Origin: Legionella saoudiensis
GTDB taxonomy: Bacteria; Pseudomonadota; Gammaproteobacteria; Legionellales; Legionellaceae
DNA: 64,000 nt
Direction: 5' to 3'
NCBI RefSeq assembly: GCF_001465875.1
Contig: NZ_LN901324.1
Location: 1,696,501 to 1,760,500 of the forward strand
In this document: piece by piece, positions 9,679 through 17,240 of the stretch
How positions within the stretch are numbered: position 1 is the first letter of the stretch
How the letters are laid out: each line of letters opens with the position of its first letter
Position numbers and translations under genes: made by a program
The notes under the pieces: model-generated
Told to the model about the DNA's origin: nothing
Seen by the model: the letters and a program-made list of their open reading frames with translations, nothing else
Database searches by the model: none

Positions 9679-11175
9679 TTACGAGCAATGTATTCCTGAG
9701 CTGCGTAGCAGCACCAAAGGCTGCCCGTTACTTACAATTTTTGCTACTTTTTGCATATGATCCAATAAATCAGGGTTTATTTGAGATATTTTTTTAGGAC
9801 TAACAGCAATATAATTTTCTTGATGATTCGAAAGTAACTTGCAAAGTTGTTTATGCTGAAAAATAAAATCTACCTTGCCGGCAGCATAAAACTGGGCTGA
9901 GTATTCAGTCTTATAATCCCAATAAATTAGTTTGCTGCCCGATGCTGGCTTTTGGGCTTGCCATGCCGCCACTACTGCTTTTTGCGTTTTGGAAACTACC
10001 TCAGGCACCATATTAAATGCAATAGTCGCCCCTAAAAACAGTATGCCACAACTTAAAGATAAACCCAGCACTAACTTTTTAGCGCGGAGCATTGCTCCTG
10101 CTCTTACCCAATATTCCGTGAAAAACAATGCAAATGCAGGTAATGAGGGAAATACATAGGTATAAATAATATTACTAGAAAATGTAAAAAATAATAAAGG
10201 AACAACCGTGCATAAAAACAGAAAACCTAACCATCCATCTTCATCGCAAAATAAAGAAGGCAAAGTCTTGCGATAACTGACAAACCAAGTAGCGCCAAGC
10301 AGTCCCCAGGGAAAGCTACCCACTGCAGCAAATACCCAAATCATTCCCCAAGGCTCTTTATGAGCATATCCATACTTATCGCCAGTCCATCCAGGTGTAA
10401 TAAATCGGTGAAAATGTTCTCCAGCGATAAAGTAATTTAAAAACCCTGGAGTGCGCATTTCTGCCAAGATATACCAAGGGAGCGCAATTGCCAATGCCAG
10501 AAGAATGCCTTTTATCCAGGGTAATTTGTTCCATAAGTTACGCCATTGATTACGCCATACAACCCAACAAAAAATTGGCATTCCAGCTAACACTGTGGCG
10601 ACCGGCCCTTTTGCTAATAAGCCTAAACCAATACCAATGAAAAAAGCATAAGACCAGATTGTGCTGCCATCAACAACGGCACGCCAAAAAGAAACCAACA
10701 CGAGGGTAGTGCAAAAAATTAATGCAGGATCTGTCATTACTGTTCCCGCATCCAGGAAAAAATATAAGGTGCCTGCAAGAATTAAGATGGTTAAGGTTGC
10801 CACTGTTTGGCCACTGTGTTTTTTAGCTAAATCCCAAACCAGTCCGAGGGTTCCTATAGATAACAGCAATCCCGGCAAACGTACCGCCAACTCATTAACG
10901 CCAAATAATTTCATCGAAAACGCAGAGAGCCAGGTAGACAAAGGGGGCTTAGCCCAAAAAGGAACTCCATAGTCATGAAGTAAGGTGACCCAATTTCCAG
11001 TTTCCAGCATTTTACGTGCAATTTCAGCGTAACGTGCTTCAGAAACATCGTTAAGCGGAATAAAGCACATGGAAATAACACGACAGATTAGAAGAAAAGA
11101 CAATACAAATAATGCATGATTAAAAAATTGCCTTTGCAATAGTTTATCGTTTTCTATGTTCAAAACTGACCCCAC
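9679..11175 (-). CDS. ArnT/PMT-like membrane glycosyltransferase (GT83)
   Basis: Roughly 498-aa multi-spanning protein of the ArnT/dolichyl-phosphate-mannose-protein mannosyltransferase superfamily, which moves a sugar from a polyprenyl phosphate onto lipid A or another periplasmic acceptor. The first periplasmic loop has the expected acidic motif (DVSEARYAEIARKMLETGNW) and PFWAKPPLSTWL, then GVNELAVRLPG, then ~10 more hydrophobic segments (e.g. GIGLGLLAKGPVATVL). ArnT itself is ~550 aa, and the C-terminal periplasmic domain here is short. The start is uncertain: GTG at 11175 without a ribosome site, or TTG at 11163 behind GTGGGG. The true sugar and acceptor are unknown. Confidence 0.82.
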   Translation of the reverse strand: MGSVLNIENDKLLQRQFFNHALFVLSFLLICRVISMCFIPLNDVSEARYAEIARKMLETGNWVTLLHDYGVPFWAKPPLSTWLSAFSMKLFGVNELAVRLPGLLLSIGTLGLVWDLAKKHSGQTVATLTILILAGTLYFFLDAGTVMTDPALIFCTTLVLVSFWRAVVDGSTIWSYAFFIGIGLGLLAKGPVATVLAGMPIFCWVVWRNQWRNLWNKLPWIKGILLALAIALPWYILAEMRTPGFLNYFIAGEHFHRFITPGWTGDKYGYAHKEPWGMIWVFAAVGSFPWGLLGATWFVSYRKTLPSLFCDEDGWLGFLFLCTVVPLLFFTFSSNIIYTYVFPSLPAFALFFTEYWVRAGAMLRAKKLVLGLSLSCGILFLGATIAFNMVPEVVSKTQKAVVAAWQAQKPASGSKLIYWDYKTEYSAQFYAAGKVDFIFQHKQLCKLLSNHQENYIAVSPKKISQINPDLLDHMQKVAKIVSNGQPLVLLRSSGIHCS

Positions 11176-11516
11176 TCAATATTGCATAGCAGCTCAAATA
11201 GCAGAGCTACAAAAAAATTTTACCACAAAATGCTGTTTTGCGTTTTCCTTGACCTAAACCAGCAAAAAATAAATAGTGCTTAAAAAATGAAGGAGAATAT
11301 TACCTGTTATTAAAATTAATACAAATTTTTTCATACTTTTTTCTATTTTATATAAAAAATCCACTCTTTTTTGTGTAATAACTTTTTGTATTCATTATAA
11401 TTTTTTTAAATGCATAATTTGTATAATGAAAATACATGACGTGCGGTTTAGTTTAGTTTACACTGGGTGCTGTAAGATGAACTTACATGACTTTTAATGG
11501 ATTTTGGGAGAAAAAC
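11176..11516 (+). promoter_or_regulatory. AT-rich divergent intergenic region with likely promoter
   Basis: About 340 very AT-rich bases separate the divergent ArnT-like and 494-aa protein genes. TATAAT at 11396-11401 is a perfect -10 hexamer on the plus strand; the best -35 (TTGTGT, 11371-11376) is 19 bases away, so only the -10 is convincing. No coding frame or strong hairpin is seen. Confidence 0.4.
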
Positions 11517-13001
11517 ATGACGTTTGAGTTAAAAACTTTGAAGGAATTAAAAGATCATTTCAACCGCACAAAAGAGATGGTACTCAATTACGAAAATGCC
11601 ACATCTTTTGACAAGCTCGAAGAACCAAAAATGCGTTCCGCCATGATATTACAGGAGGCTATTTTACTAAAAATAGAAGAACAAGTTACTGTTTTAGCTA
11701 AAGATAAAGAAGAAAGACTGGCTAAAGTAGACGAAAAGCTAAAGGCTGAAATTGAAAAAGCCAAAGATGGCGAAAAAAAATTCAGCCCCACCAAGCTAAA
11801 AGAAGAAGCAGACAAAACTAAGCTGCGAATTGAAAACCGGTTTAACGAAAATATTCAAAATTATACATTGGCATTTTATGGAGCCATGCTAATAGCTCAC
11901 CATGATATTAGTTCAATTAACCGTAACCGTGCCATTATGCTCTCCTCGCGTATCGCTGAGGCTATAGGCATAAGCGCATCTGTTTCGGTAGAGAAACGTC
12001 CAAACGCCAATAACTATGAAACGTTCTATATTGTATTCAACGGATTAATGCGATCTCACCTTTTCCCAAGTGCGGATGCACGTAAGGGCTTTAAAGAAGA
12101 GCATATGCTTTCAGCATTGCCAAAAGAGGATCTTGAAAGAATCCTTACCATGGGTTATGAGTTTGAAAAAAATGCACGTATTGATGTAGTTAATGGTTTA
12201 ACTGCAAATGGAAAAAGTGTTATCGACATCTCTGCCTACAAGGTTGAAAAAGAAACTCCTGCCTCAGCTACAGAACGATTTAAATCTTTTGATGATTTGA
12301 AAAAAGAACTCGAAGCAATCATTACTGCAGAGCTGGTTTCTAAAGGGAAAGGGACAATTAATGAGGTACAAGCGCGAGCAGCTCAACTTAATTTCCTAGA
12401 GCAAACTAGTGCCCTAGTGGAAAATTTAAACATTGGTGACTCAGAAAAAATCGCTATCCTTGCCGGGGCAATGTACTTGGTACGTAAACAAATCCAAAAA
12501 AGCTACGAAGAGAGTATAATTCATCGCCTGCGTTCTCCTGATAACTCTGAAATCCATAAAAAACTTGGTGTGTTACTCGGTGCTGACAGTGTAACTCATC
12601 TCGATCAGGAATCATTATTAACCGCAGCAAATAATTTTATTCGCTACGCTACCCTGGAAAACATCCCTTCTGAGCAAAAAACTTTCACCGCCAAAGTAAT
12701 CAATGAAGCCCACCCATTTGTAAAAATTGAAGGTTTCAAATTACCTGAGGTATTAAATTTGTTCTTCGAAGCGATTTGCTCTTGTCGTGACAGCGCATGC
12801 AAGCAAATTTTCAAGGAGCTGAAACAAAGTGAAAAAGTAGAGCAGCCAACAGCAAGCACGAGCTATTGGAATCCAGCTAATTTGATAAAAGGAGCCTATA
12901 GTAAATTTGGTTTGTATGGCAAATCATCAGAAGCTCCAGACCAAGCTCATACTGATAGCTTACCTTTAGATCTCCCCACTTCAGGCTTAAATAACGGATA
13001 A
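11517..13001 (+). CDS. Unknown soluble protein, 494 aa, effector candidate
   Basis: I do not recognise a family. It is a hydrophilic helical protein. Residues ~60-115 are very rich in Lys/Glu (AKDKEERLAKVDEKLKAEIE) and likely form a coiled coil; a middle region repeats helical pairs; the tail after WNPANLIKGAYSKFGLYG is Pro/Ser-rich and looks disordered. No signal peptide or membrane segment. The ATG at 11517 is preferred to the one at 11487 because GGGAG lies six bases ahead. Monocistronic, with its own promoter region and a strong terminator, as is common for Legionella effectors; secretion is conjecture and its tail is not markedly Glu-rich. Confidence 0.7.
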   Translation: MTFELKTLKELKDHFNRTKEMVLNYENATSFDKLEEPKMRSAMILQEAILLKIEEQVTVLAKDKEERLAKVDEKLKAEIEKAKDGEKKFSPTKLKEEADKTKLRIENRFNENIQNYTLAFYGAMLIAHHDISSINRNRAIMLSSRIAEAIGISASVSVEKRPNANNYETFYIVFNGLMRSHLFPSADARKGFKEEHMLSALPKEDLERILTMGYEFEKNARIDVVNGLTANGKSVIDISAYKVEKETPASATERFKSFDDLKKELEAIITAELVSKGKGTINEVQARAAQLNFLEQTSALVENLNIGDSEKIAILAGAMYLVRKQIQKSYEESIIHRLRSPDNSEIHKKLGVLLGADSVTHLDQESLLTAANNFIRYATLENIPSEQKTFTAKVINEAHPFVKIEGFKLPEVLNLFFEAICSCRDSACKQIFKELKQSEKVEQPTASTSYWNPANLIKGAYSKFGLYGKSSEAPDQAHTDSLPLDLPTSGLNNG

Positions 13002-13012
13002 GCTGTTCTTTC

Positions 13013-13044
13013 TTTGAGTAGCCACGCCATTGTGGCTACTCAAA
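13013..13044 (+). terminator. Strong hairpin after the 494-aa protein gene
   Basis: TTTGAGTAGCCAC (13013-13025) pairs perfectly with GTGGCTACTCAAA (13032-13044) around a 6-base loop; TTTG follows within two bases. A 13-bp perfect stem right after the stop codon is good evidence for a Rho-independent terminator. Confidence 0.8.
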
Positions 13045-13138
13045 TTTGCTCATCATTAAGTCTATTTTTTCTCTTTAGATTAAGTTCTTAAATTTTGTTA
13101 CAATGTCGCTTTCTTTAATCTTGTTGTATCTTGCCCTA

Positions 13139-14059
13139 ATGAAAATTAAATTAATAATTAAGAACATAGTTCCCGCTTTAATGCTTTTTTCAGCCCTACC
13201 TACAGTAAGTTTTGCACTGCCTTCAATGCAAGCCTCCGCTGATAAGTCTCACAAAACAAGCAGCCATAAAGCATCGCACTCCACAGAAAAAAAGCTCATC
13301 TCAATTACAATTGATGATTTACCTTTTGTTGGTGAGTATCGAAATTTTCATTTAAATATGATGATTGAAACCATGAATAAGCAGCGGGTTCCCGCAACAG
13401 GCTTTATCATTGCCAGTGAAGTACGCAAAGATAACTGGGAAATTCTTCGTAAGTTTCGAGATGCTGGTTTTGGCTTAGGTAATCATACCTTGACCCACGC
13501 TAATCTTGGGCGACTTGGCACTCAAGAGGCAATTCGTGAAATTGGCGAAGCAGATGCAATCCTATCCCCAGTATTAACAGAGCCAAAATATTTCCGTTAT
13601 CCGTATTTATCAATGAGTTCTGGGCAAAAGAAAGAAGCTATCCTGTGCTTTCTCGCCAAAAAGAATTACCAGGTCGCCCCCATCACAGTAGACTCTAAAG
13701 ATTTTGTCTTCAACCAAAGATTACTTGCCGTCCCTGAGTTAAATCGCCGTGCTTACCTTGAAGAGTTAAAGCCTTTTTATTTGGATTTTATTTGGCAGCA
13801 AACGATGCGTGCCGAAGAGCATCACAATGGTCAGCAAGCGCAAATCTTATTAATTCATGCAAATCTGCTTAATGCTTATGTATTACCGGATATTATTAAT
13901 CTATATAAAGAAAACGGCTATACTTTTGTCAGCCTAGAACGCGCGTTGAAAACCTTTAAGTCATCAATCCATTGCTCAAAACCACAGCTTCATCCTCAAC
14001 CGCAACCGAAACTTGGAAAAAATACTAAGGATATTGATGCTTTTGTGGCTTGGGATTAA
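13139..14059 (+). CDS. Secreted polysaccharide deacetylase (NodB domain)
   Basis: 306-aa exported enzyme. Residues 1-25 form a signal peptide (KIK, hydrophobic core, cleavage near SFA-LP). The NodB domain starts at SITIDDLPF (catalytic and metal Asp), has the metal-binding HTLTH motif in GNHTLTHANL, and YFRYPYLS (the arginine motif). These imply a divalent-metal deacetylase acting on N- or O-acetylated sugars of peptidoglycan or a capsule-like glycan in the periplasm. It ends with the usual GYTFVSLERAL. An ATG at 13103 is possible but would put a hydrophobic 12-residue leader before the signal peptide. Confidence 0.85.
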   Translation: MKIKLIIKNIVPALMLFSALPTVSFALPSMQASADKSHKTSSHKASHSTEKKLISITIDDLPFVGEYRNFHLNMMIETMNKQRVPATGFIIASEVRKDNWEILRKFRDAGFGLGNHTLTHANLGRLGTQEAIREIGEADAILSPVLTEPKYFRYPYLSMSSGQKKEAILCFLAKKNYQVAPITVDSKDFVFNQRLLAVPELNRRAYLEELKPFYLDFIWQQTMRAEEHHNGQQAQILLIHANLLNAYVLPDIINLYKENGYTFVSLERALKTFKSSIHCSKPQLHPQPQPKLGKNTKDIDAFVAWD

Positions 14060-14078
14060 TTTAGGTCATACAAGAATG

Positions 14079-14141
14079 TAGGCTGGGCTGAAAAGCTCAG
14101 CATTAGGAAGTATAGTTTTTTTTGCCGCGCTCCACCCAGCC
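14079..14141. repeat. Degenerate copy of the GTAGGCTGGGCTG inverted repeat
   Basis: The 25 bases 14079-14103 match the left arm of the perfect inverted repeat at 20610 at 23 positions. The right arm is eroded; only GGCTGGG (14081-14087) and CCCAGCC (14135-14141) still pair. A T8 run lies inside the loop. It follows the deacetylase gene and may serve as its terminator. The rest of the gap up to 14270 holds the rhlE leader. Confidence 0.7.
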
Positions 14142-14270
14142 TCCATTAATTATTAAAGAATTTAATTACCCTATAACTCCTATCTATGATACAATTATTC
14201 ATATTTTATTCACATTGACCCATTTAGAAACTATTTAAGCTACATCCCCATTTTTAGTTAAGGAAATACC

Positions 14271-15545
14271 ATGAGTTTTACATCCTTAGGTTTAATCGAA
14301 CCTTTGCTGCGCGCCATTGATGAATCAGGATATACTGAGCCCTCCCCTATTCAAGCGCAGTCCATTCCTGCCATTTTGCGTGGGCATGACCTACTTGCTT
14401 CAGCACAAACAGGAACAGGCAAAACGGCAAGCTTCGTCTTGCCTATTTTACAAAAGCTCCATGAGCAACCCCGAGCCAAGGGCAATCATGCTAAAGTGTT
14501 AATTCTCACCCCCACCCGTGAATTAGCAGCCCAAGTGTATGACAGTGTGAAACAGTATGGTTGCTATACGCCACTGCGTTCAACCGTAGTTTTTGGTGGG
14601 GTAAAAATTAATCCGCAAATGATGAAACTACGTAGTGGCGTTGAAATTTTAGTAGCAACACCTGGACGCTTATTGGATCTACATCAGCAACGAGCCATCC
14701 AATTCCATGAAATTAAGACTTTGGTTTTAGATGAAGCGGATCGCATGCTAGATATGGGGTTTATCCATGACATTAAACGCATCATCAGCATGCTGCCTCG
14801 AAATCGCCAAAATTTATTATTTTCAGCTACTTTTTCTGAGGGTATACGCGCTTTAGCGAAAGGCCTGCTAAATAAGCCTGTGGAAATTGATGTATCCCCA
14901 AGAAACACCACGGCTATAAAAATCAAACAAACCGTACATCCTGTTGATAAAAGCCGTAAAGCAGCCTTGCTAAGCCATTTAATTCATAAAAACAAATGGG
15001 GGCAAACCTTAGTTTTTGCAAAAACTAAGCATGGTGCTAATAAACTGGTAAAACAATTGTCTGAAGAACATATCTATGCCGCAGCCATTCATGGCAATAA
15101 GTCGCAATCACAACGCACCAAAGCCTTAGCAGATTTTAAATCAGGTGAATTACATATCCTGGTTGCTACTGACATTGCTGCTCGTGGCATTGATATTGAT
15201 CAACTGCCTTGTGTAGTCAATTTTGATTTACCACAGGTAGCAGAAGATTATGTTCATCGTATTGGTCGAACAGGGCGTGCAGGAGCATCTGGTTTGGCTG
15301 TTTCCTTAGTTTGTGCTGATGAAATTGGACAATTACAAGCAATTGAAAAACTAATTAAACGCAAATTAGATCGGGTTGAAATTGATGACTTTGAACCGAA
15401 TCATCATCTTCCTAGTTCCTCATTACCAACTCAAGTAAGAAGAGGAGGTCCTGCTAAAAATAGGAAACCTTCACCAGAAAATAAGAAAAAGCCAGAAAAA
15501 AAGCGATTAGGAAAAAATAAGATCAAAATAATGGATAAAAAGTGA
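14271..15545 (+). CDS. rhlE: DEAD-box ATP-dependent RNA helicase, RhlE type
   Basis: 424-aa RNA helicase. All core motifs are present: Q motif (SPIQAQSIP), motif I AQTGTGKT, Ia [15 protein letters not shown] in [34 protein letters not shown] and [12 protein letters not shown]. The basic C-terminal tail ([20 protein letters not shown] and on) is typical of RhlE, which acts in ribosome maturation and RNA decay. The ATG at 14271 has AAGGA six bases ahead. Cold-shock control is common for the family but no signal is seen here. Confidence 0.93.
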   Translation: MSFTSLGLIEPLLRAIDESGYTEPSPIQAQSIPAILRGHDLLASAQTGTGKTASFVLPILQKLHEQPRAKGNHAKVLILTPTRELAAQVYDSVKQYGCYTPLRSTVVFGGVKINPQMMKLRSGVEILVATPGRLLDLHQQRAIQFHEIKTLVLDEADRMLDMGFIHDIKRIISMLPRNRQNLLFSATFSEGIRALAKGLLNKPVEIDVSPRNTTAIKIKQTVHPVDKSRKAALLSHLIHKNKWGQTLVFAKTKHGANKLVKQLSEEHIYAAAIHGNKSQSQRTKALADFKSGELHILVATDIAARGIDIDQLPCVVNFDLPQVAEDYVHRIGRTGRAGASGLAVSLVCADEIGQLQAIEKLIKRKLDRVEIDDFEPNHHLPSSSLPTQVRRGGPAKNRKPSPENKKKPEKKRLGKNKIKIMDKK

Positions 15546-15551
15546 CTTCTG

Positions 15552-15560
15552 TGGTAAAAT
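15552..15560 (+). promoter_or_regulatory. Possible extended -10 promoter for the 339-aa protein gene
   Basis: TGGTAAAAT (TGn plus TAAAAT) lies seven bases after the rhlE stop, with a poor -35 (TGGATA, 15532-15537). A transcript starting near 15567 would have a leader of only ~37 bases. Confidence 0.35.
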
Positions 15561-15563
15561 TCG

Positions 15564-15603
15564 CGCCTTTTTTAACATATCTTATTGATTAAAGGCGTTT
15601 TTT
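15564..15603 (+). terminator. Terminator-like hairpin whose right arm is the next gene's ribosome site
   Basis: CGCCTTT (15564-15570) can pair with AAAGGCG (15591-15597) across a 20-base loop. T6 follows directly (15598-15603) and then the ATG at 15604. The AAAGG in the right arm is the only Shine-Dalgarno for that ATG. The element can thus act as the rhlE terminator or, in a read-through transcript, hide the ribosome site. Confidence 0.55.
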
Positions 15604-16623
15604 ATGCAATCAAAATTAGAGCAACTTTTTTCCACTCCACCTCAAGAAAGCGATAGATTTCGCTCTAATAATATGAAAAAGATAACACGGGTATCCGAGT
15701 ACCTTATTCATTCGCTAGCCACTTTAGGCCAGCTATTAACAGAAATGCAGCAAGGGGAGGAAGTTCCCGCTTTACGCTACCTTGTAGATACAGATAAAAC
15801 AGCATGGTTTGCCAGAGAATCACAGGATACTGGCCCTGCTGCCCCTGCACATTATCAAATGACAGGTAATGCACAAAATGCAGCTTTTTGTAAAACTGCT
15901 GGCAACTTGTTTTTGAGTGAGGACTATTCCACCTTAATCAGAATTAATCATAAAAGTGGAGATTTTCGTCCTACATTCGCGTCTATTAAATGGATTTTAG
16001 CGATTCTTGCTATTAATGAAGACCGCCTCCCATTCAAGTTACCTGAAGTTTTAACTATTGAGGAGTTAGATCATAATGGTAAGGTACAGAACACCCACCA
16101 ATATGCAATTACCGATATCAGAAACTGGTTAAAAACTTTTGCAGAAAACACGCCGTTAACATCAGACTTGAAAAAACAAGATGCAACAACTAAAACTGTG
16201 CACTACGAAAGTCCAGGTAGACGCTTGCTTCAGACAGAAGATCATCCTACCCCCATTCCCTTTAATGTAAAAAAAGCTAGAAGGCTCGGATTTGAGGATG
16301 ATAAACCCTTAGAAGAAGAAAACCTGCCAACTCCATTATTTGACGAGCCAGTAAGGCCTTCGGGAACGTTTCGTGCATTAAGAAATACGTCACTATTTGC
16401 ACCCAAAAAATTGAATCCACGTGCTCAACCCGTGCCTCTATTTGCAGAGCAAGAACTTCCAACTCCAGAAGTCTCAGAGTCATCAGGCCCAGGCACTCCA
16501 CCGCCACTGAAAAAAAGAAAGCCTAGACAACTTAGCTTCGTTAGCTCATTAGCTCAGCCCAATGAGTCGGAAGCGGATGAGGCCAGTACATCTACTCCCT
16601 CGTTTTTTAAAGGATATTTTTAA
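15604..16623 (+). CDS. Unknown 339-aa protein, Dot/Icm effector candidate
   Basis: No family recognised. Residues ~20-185 look like one folded domain (IKWILAILAINEDRLPFKLP, then ITDIRNWLKTFAEN). Residues ~190-339 are Pro/Glu/Ser-rich and likely disordered, with three similar segments (HPTPIPF, LPTPLFDEP, LPTPEVSES). A basic cluster LKKRKPRQ near residue 305 resembles a nuclear localisation signal. The tail NESEADEASTSTPSFFKGYF combines acidic, small and hydrophobic residues as in Dot/Icm signals. No signal peptide or membrane segment. Effector status is inferred from these traits only. Confidence 0.65.
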   Translation: MQSKLEQLFSTPPQESDRFRSNNMKKITRVSEYLIHSLATLGQLLTEMQQGEEVPALRYLVDTDKTAWFARESQDTGPAAPAHYQMTGNAQNAAFCKTAGNLFLSEDYSTLIRINHKSGDFRPTFASIKWILAILAINEDRLPFKLPEVLTIEELDHNGKVQNTHQYAITDIRNWLKTFAENTPLTSDLKKQDATTKTVHYESPGRRLLQTEDHPTPIPFNVKKARRLGFEDDKPLEEENLPTPLFDEPVRPSGTFRALRNTSLFAPKKLNPRAQPVPLFAEQELPTPEVSESSGPGTPPPLKKRKPRQLSFVSSLAQPNESEADEASTSTPSFFKGYF

Positions 16624-16658
16624 GTATTAAACGCTTAGGACATTAGTGCCAATGCGAA

Positions 16659-16725
16659 GAAGGCTCTCTAGGATGTGGTATAAGTTATATGAAAGAGTAT
16701 AATGAACTTATCCAGGAGAGCCTTC
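16659..16725. repeat. 67-base imperfect inverted repeat
   Basis: GAAGGCTCTC (16659-16668) pairs with GAGAGCCTTC (16716-16725). Further inside, GGAT/ATCC (16671-16674/16710-16713) or TAAGTT/AACTTA (16681-16686/16705-16710) can pair. It lies between the 339-aa protein gene and the pilin gene. It could be a terminator, a small mobile-element remnant, or a structured RNA; no transposase is nearby. Confidence 0.6.
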
Positions 16726-16750
16726 GCTTAAACCTCCCAAAGGATTTGAT

Positions 16751-17170
16751 TTGGATTCGCAAAAAACATTTGGCTTTACTTTAATCGAACTATTAATCGT
16801 ATTGTTTATCCTAACAAGCTTTGCGGTAATGACTTATCCCTCTTATGTATCTTTCATCTTAAAAAAACATCGGGTAGACGCCATCACCGGCTTAATTCAA
16901 GAGCAAATGCTATTAGAGGCATGCTATACACAAAACAATTCCTATGCTAAAGACTGCACTCACTTACCTACTTACCCTCATAAATCTTCGCAAAACTATT
17001 ATCTTATTAACCTAATCAAGCCAAGTAAAACAGCATATTCACTTAGGGCAATAGCGATAGGAGGGCAAACAAAAGACAGTCATTGCGCTCAATTTTTAGT
17101 GGATCAAAATAATAAAAAAATAGCCATCGATGTAAATGGAATAATACAAAATGATTGCTGGTTTCCGTAA
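16751..17170 (+). CDS. Type IV pilin-like protein (PilE-type minor pilin)
   Basis: 139-aa prepilin. A short leader ends TFG, followed by the class III pilin motif FTLIELLIVLFILTSFAVM with Glu at +5 and a hydrophobic helix, so cleavage by prepilin peptidase between G and F is expected. The C-terminal half has paired cysteines (CYTQNNSYAKDC; C near DSHC and the final NDCWFP) suitable for pilin disulfides. The start is TTG at 16751, with AAAGGA six bases ahead. It lies 70 bases upstream of comEC, so a role in the DNA-uptake pseudopilus or type IV pilus is plausible. Confidence 0.87.
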   Translation: MDSQKTFGFTLIELLIVLFILTSFAVMTYPSYVSFILKKHRVDAITGLIQEQMLLEACYTQNNSYAKDCTHLPTYPHKSSQNYYLINLIKPSKTAYSLRAIAIGGQTKDSHCAQFLVDQNNKKIAIDVNGIIQNDCWFP

Positions 17171-17240
17171 ATAAAATCCCTTTACAGGCAATTACTAATT
17201 TCCTACCATGCGTGCAGGATAGTCCAACACTGAAAATTAA

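Noticed and set aside
14317..14502. Plus-strand alternate frame inside rhlE
   Set aside because: Lies fully within the helicase Q motif and motif I region; no independent support.
16659..16725. Insertion-sequence terminal repeats
   Set aside because: The arms are only ~47 bases apart with no transposase and no visible target duplication, so I list it only as an inverted repeat.
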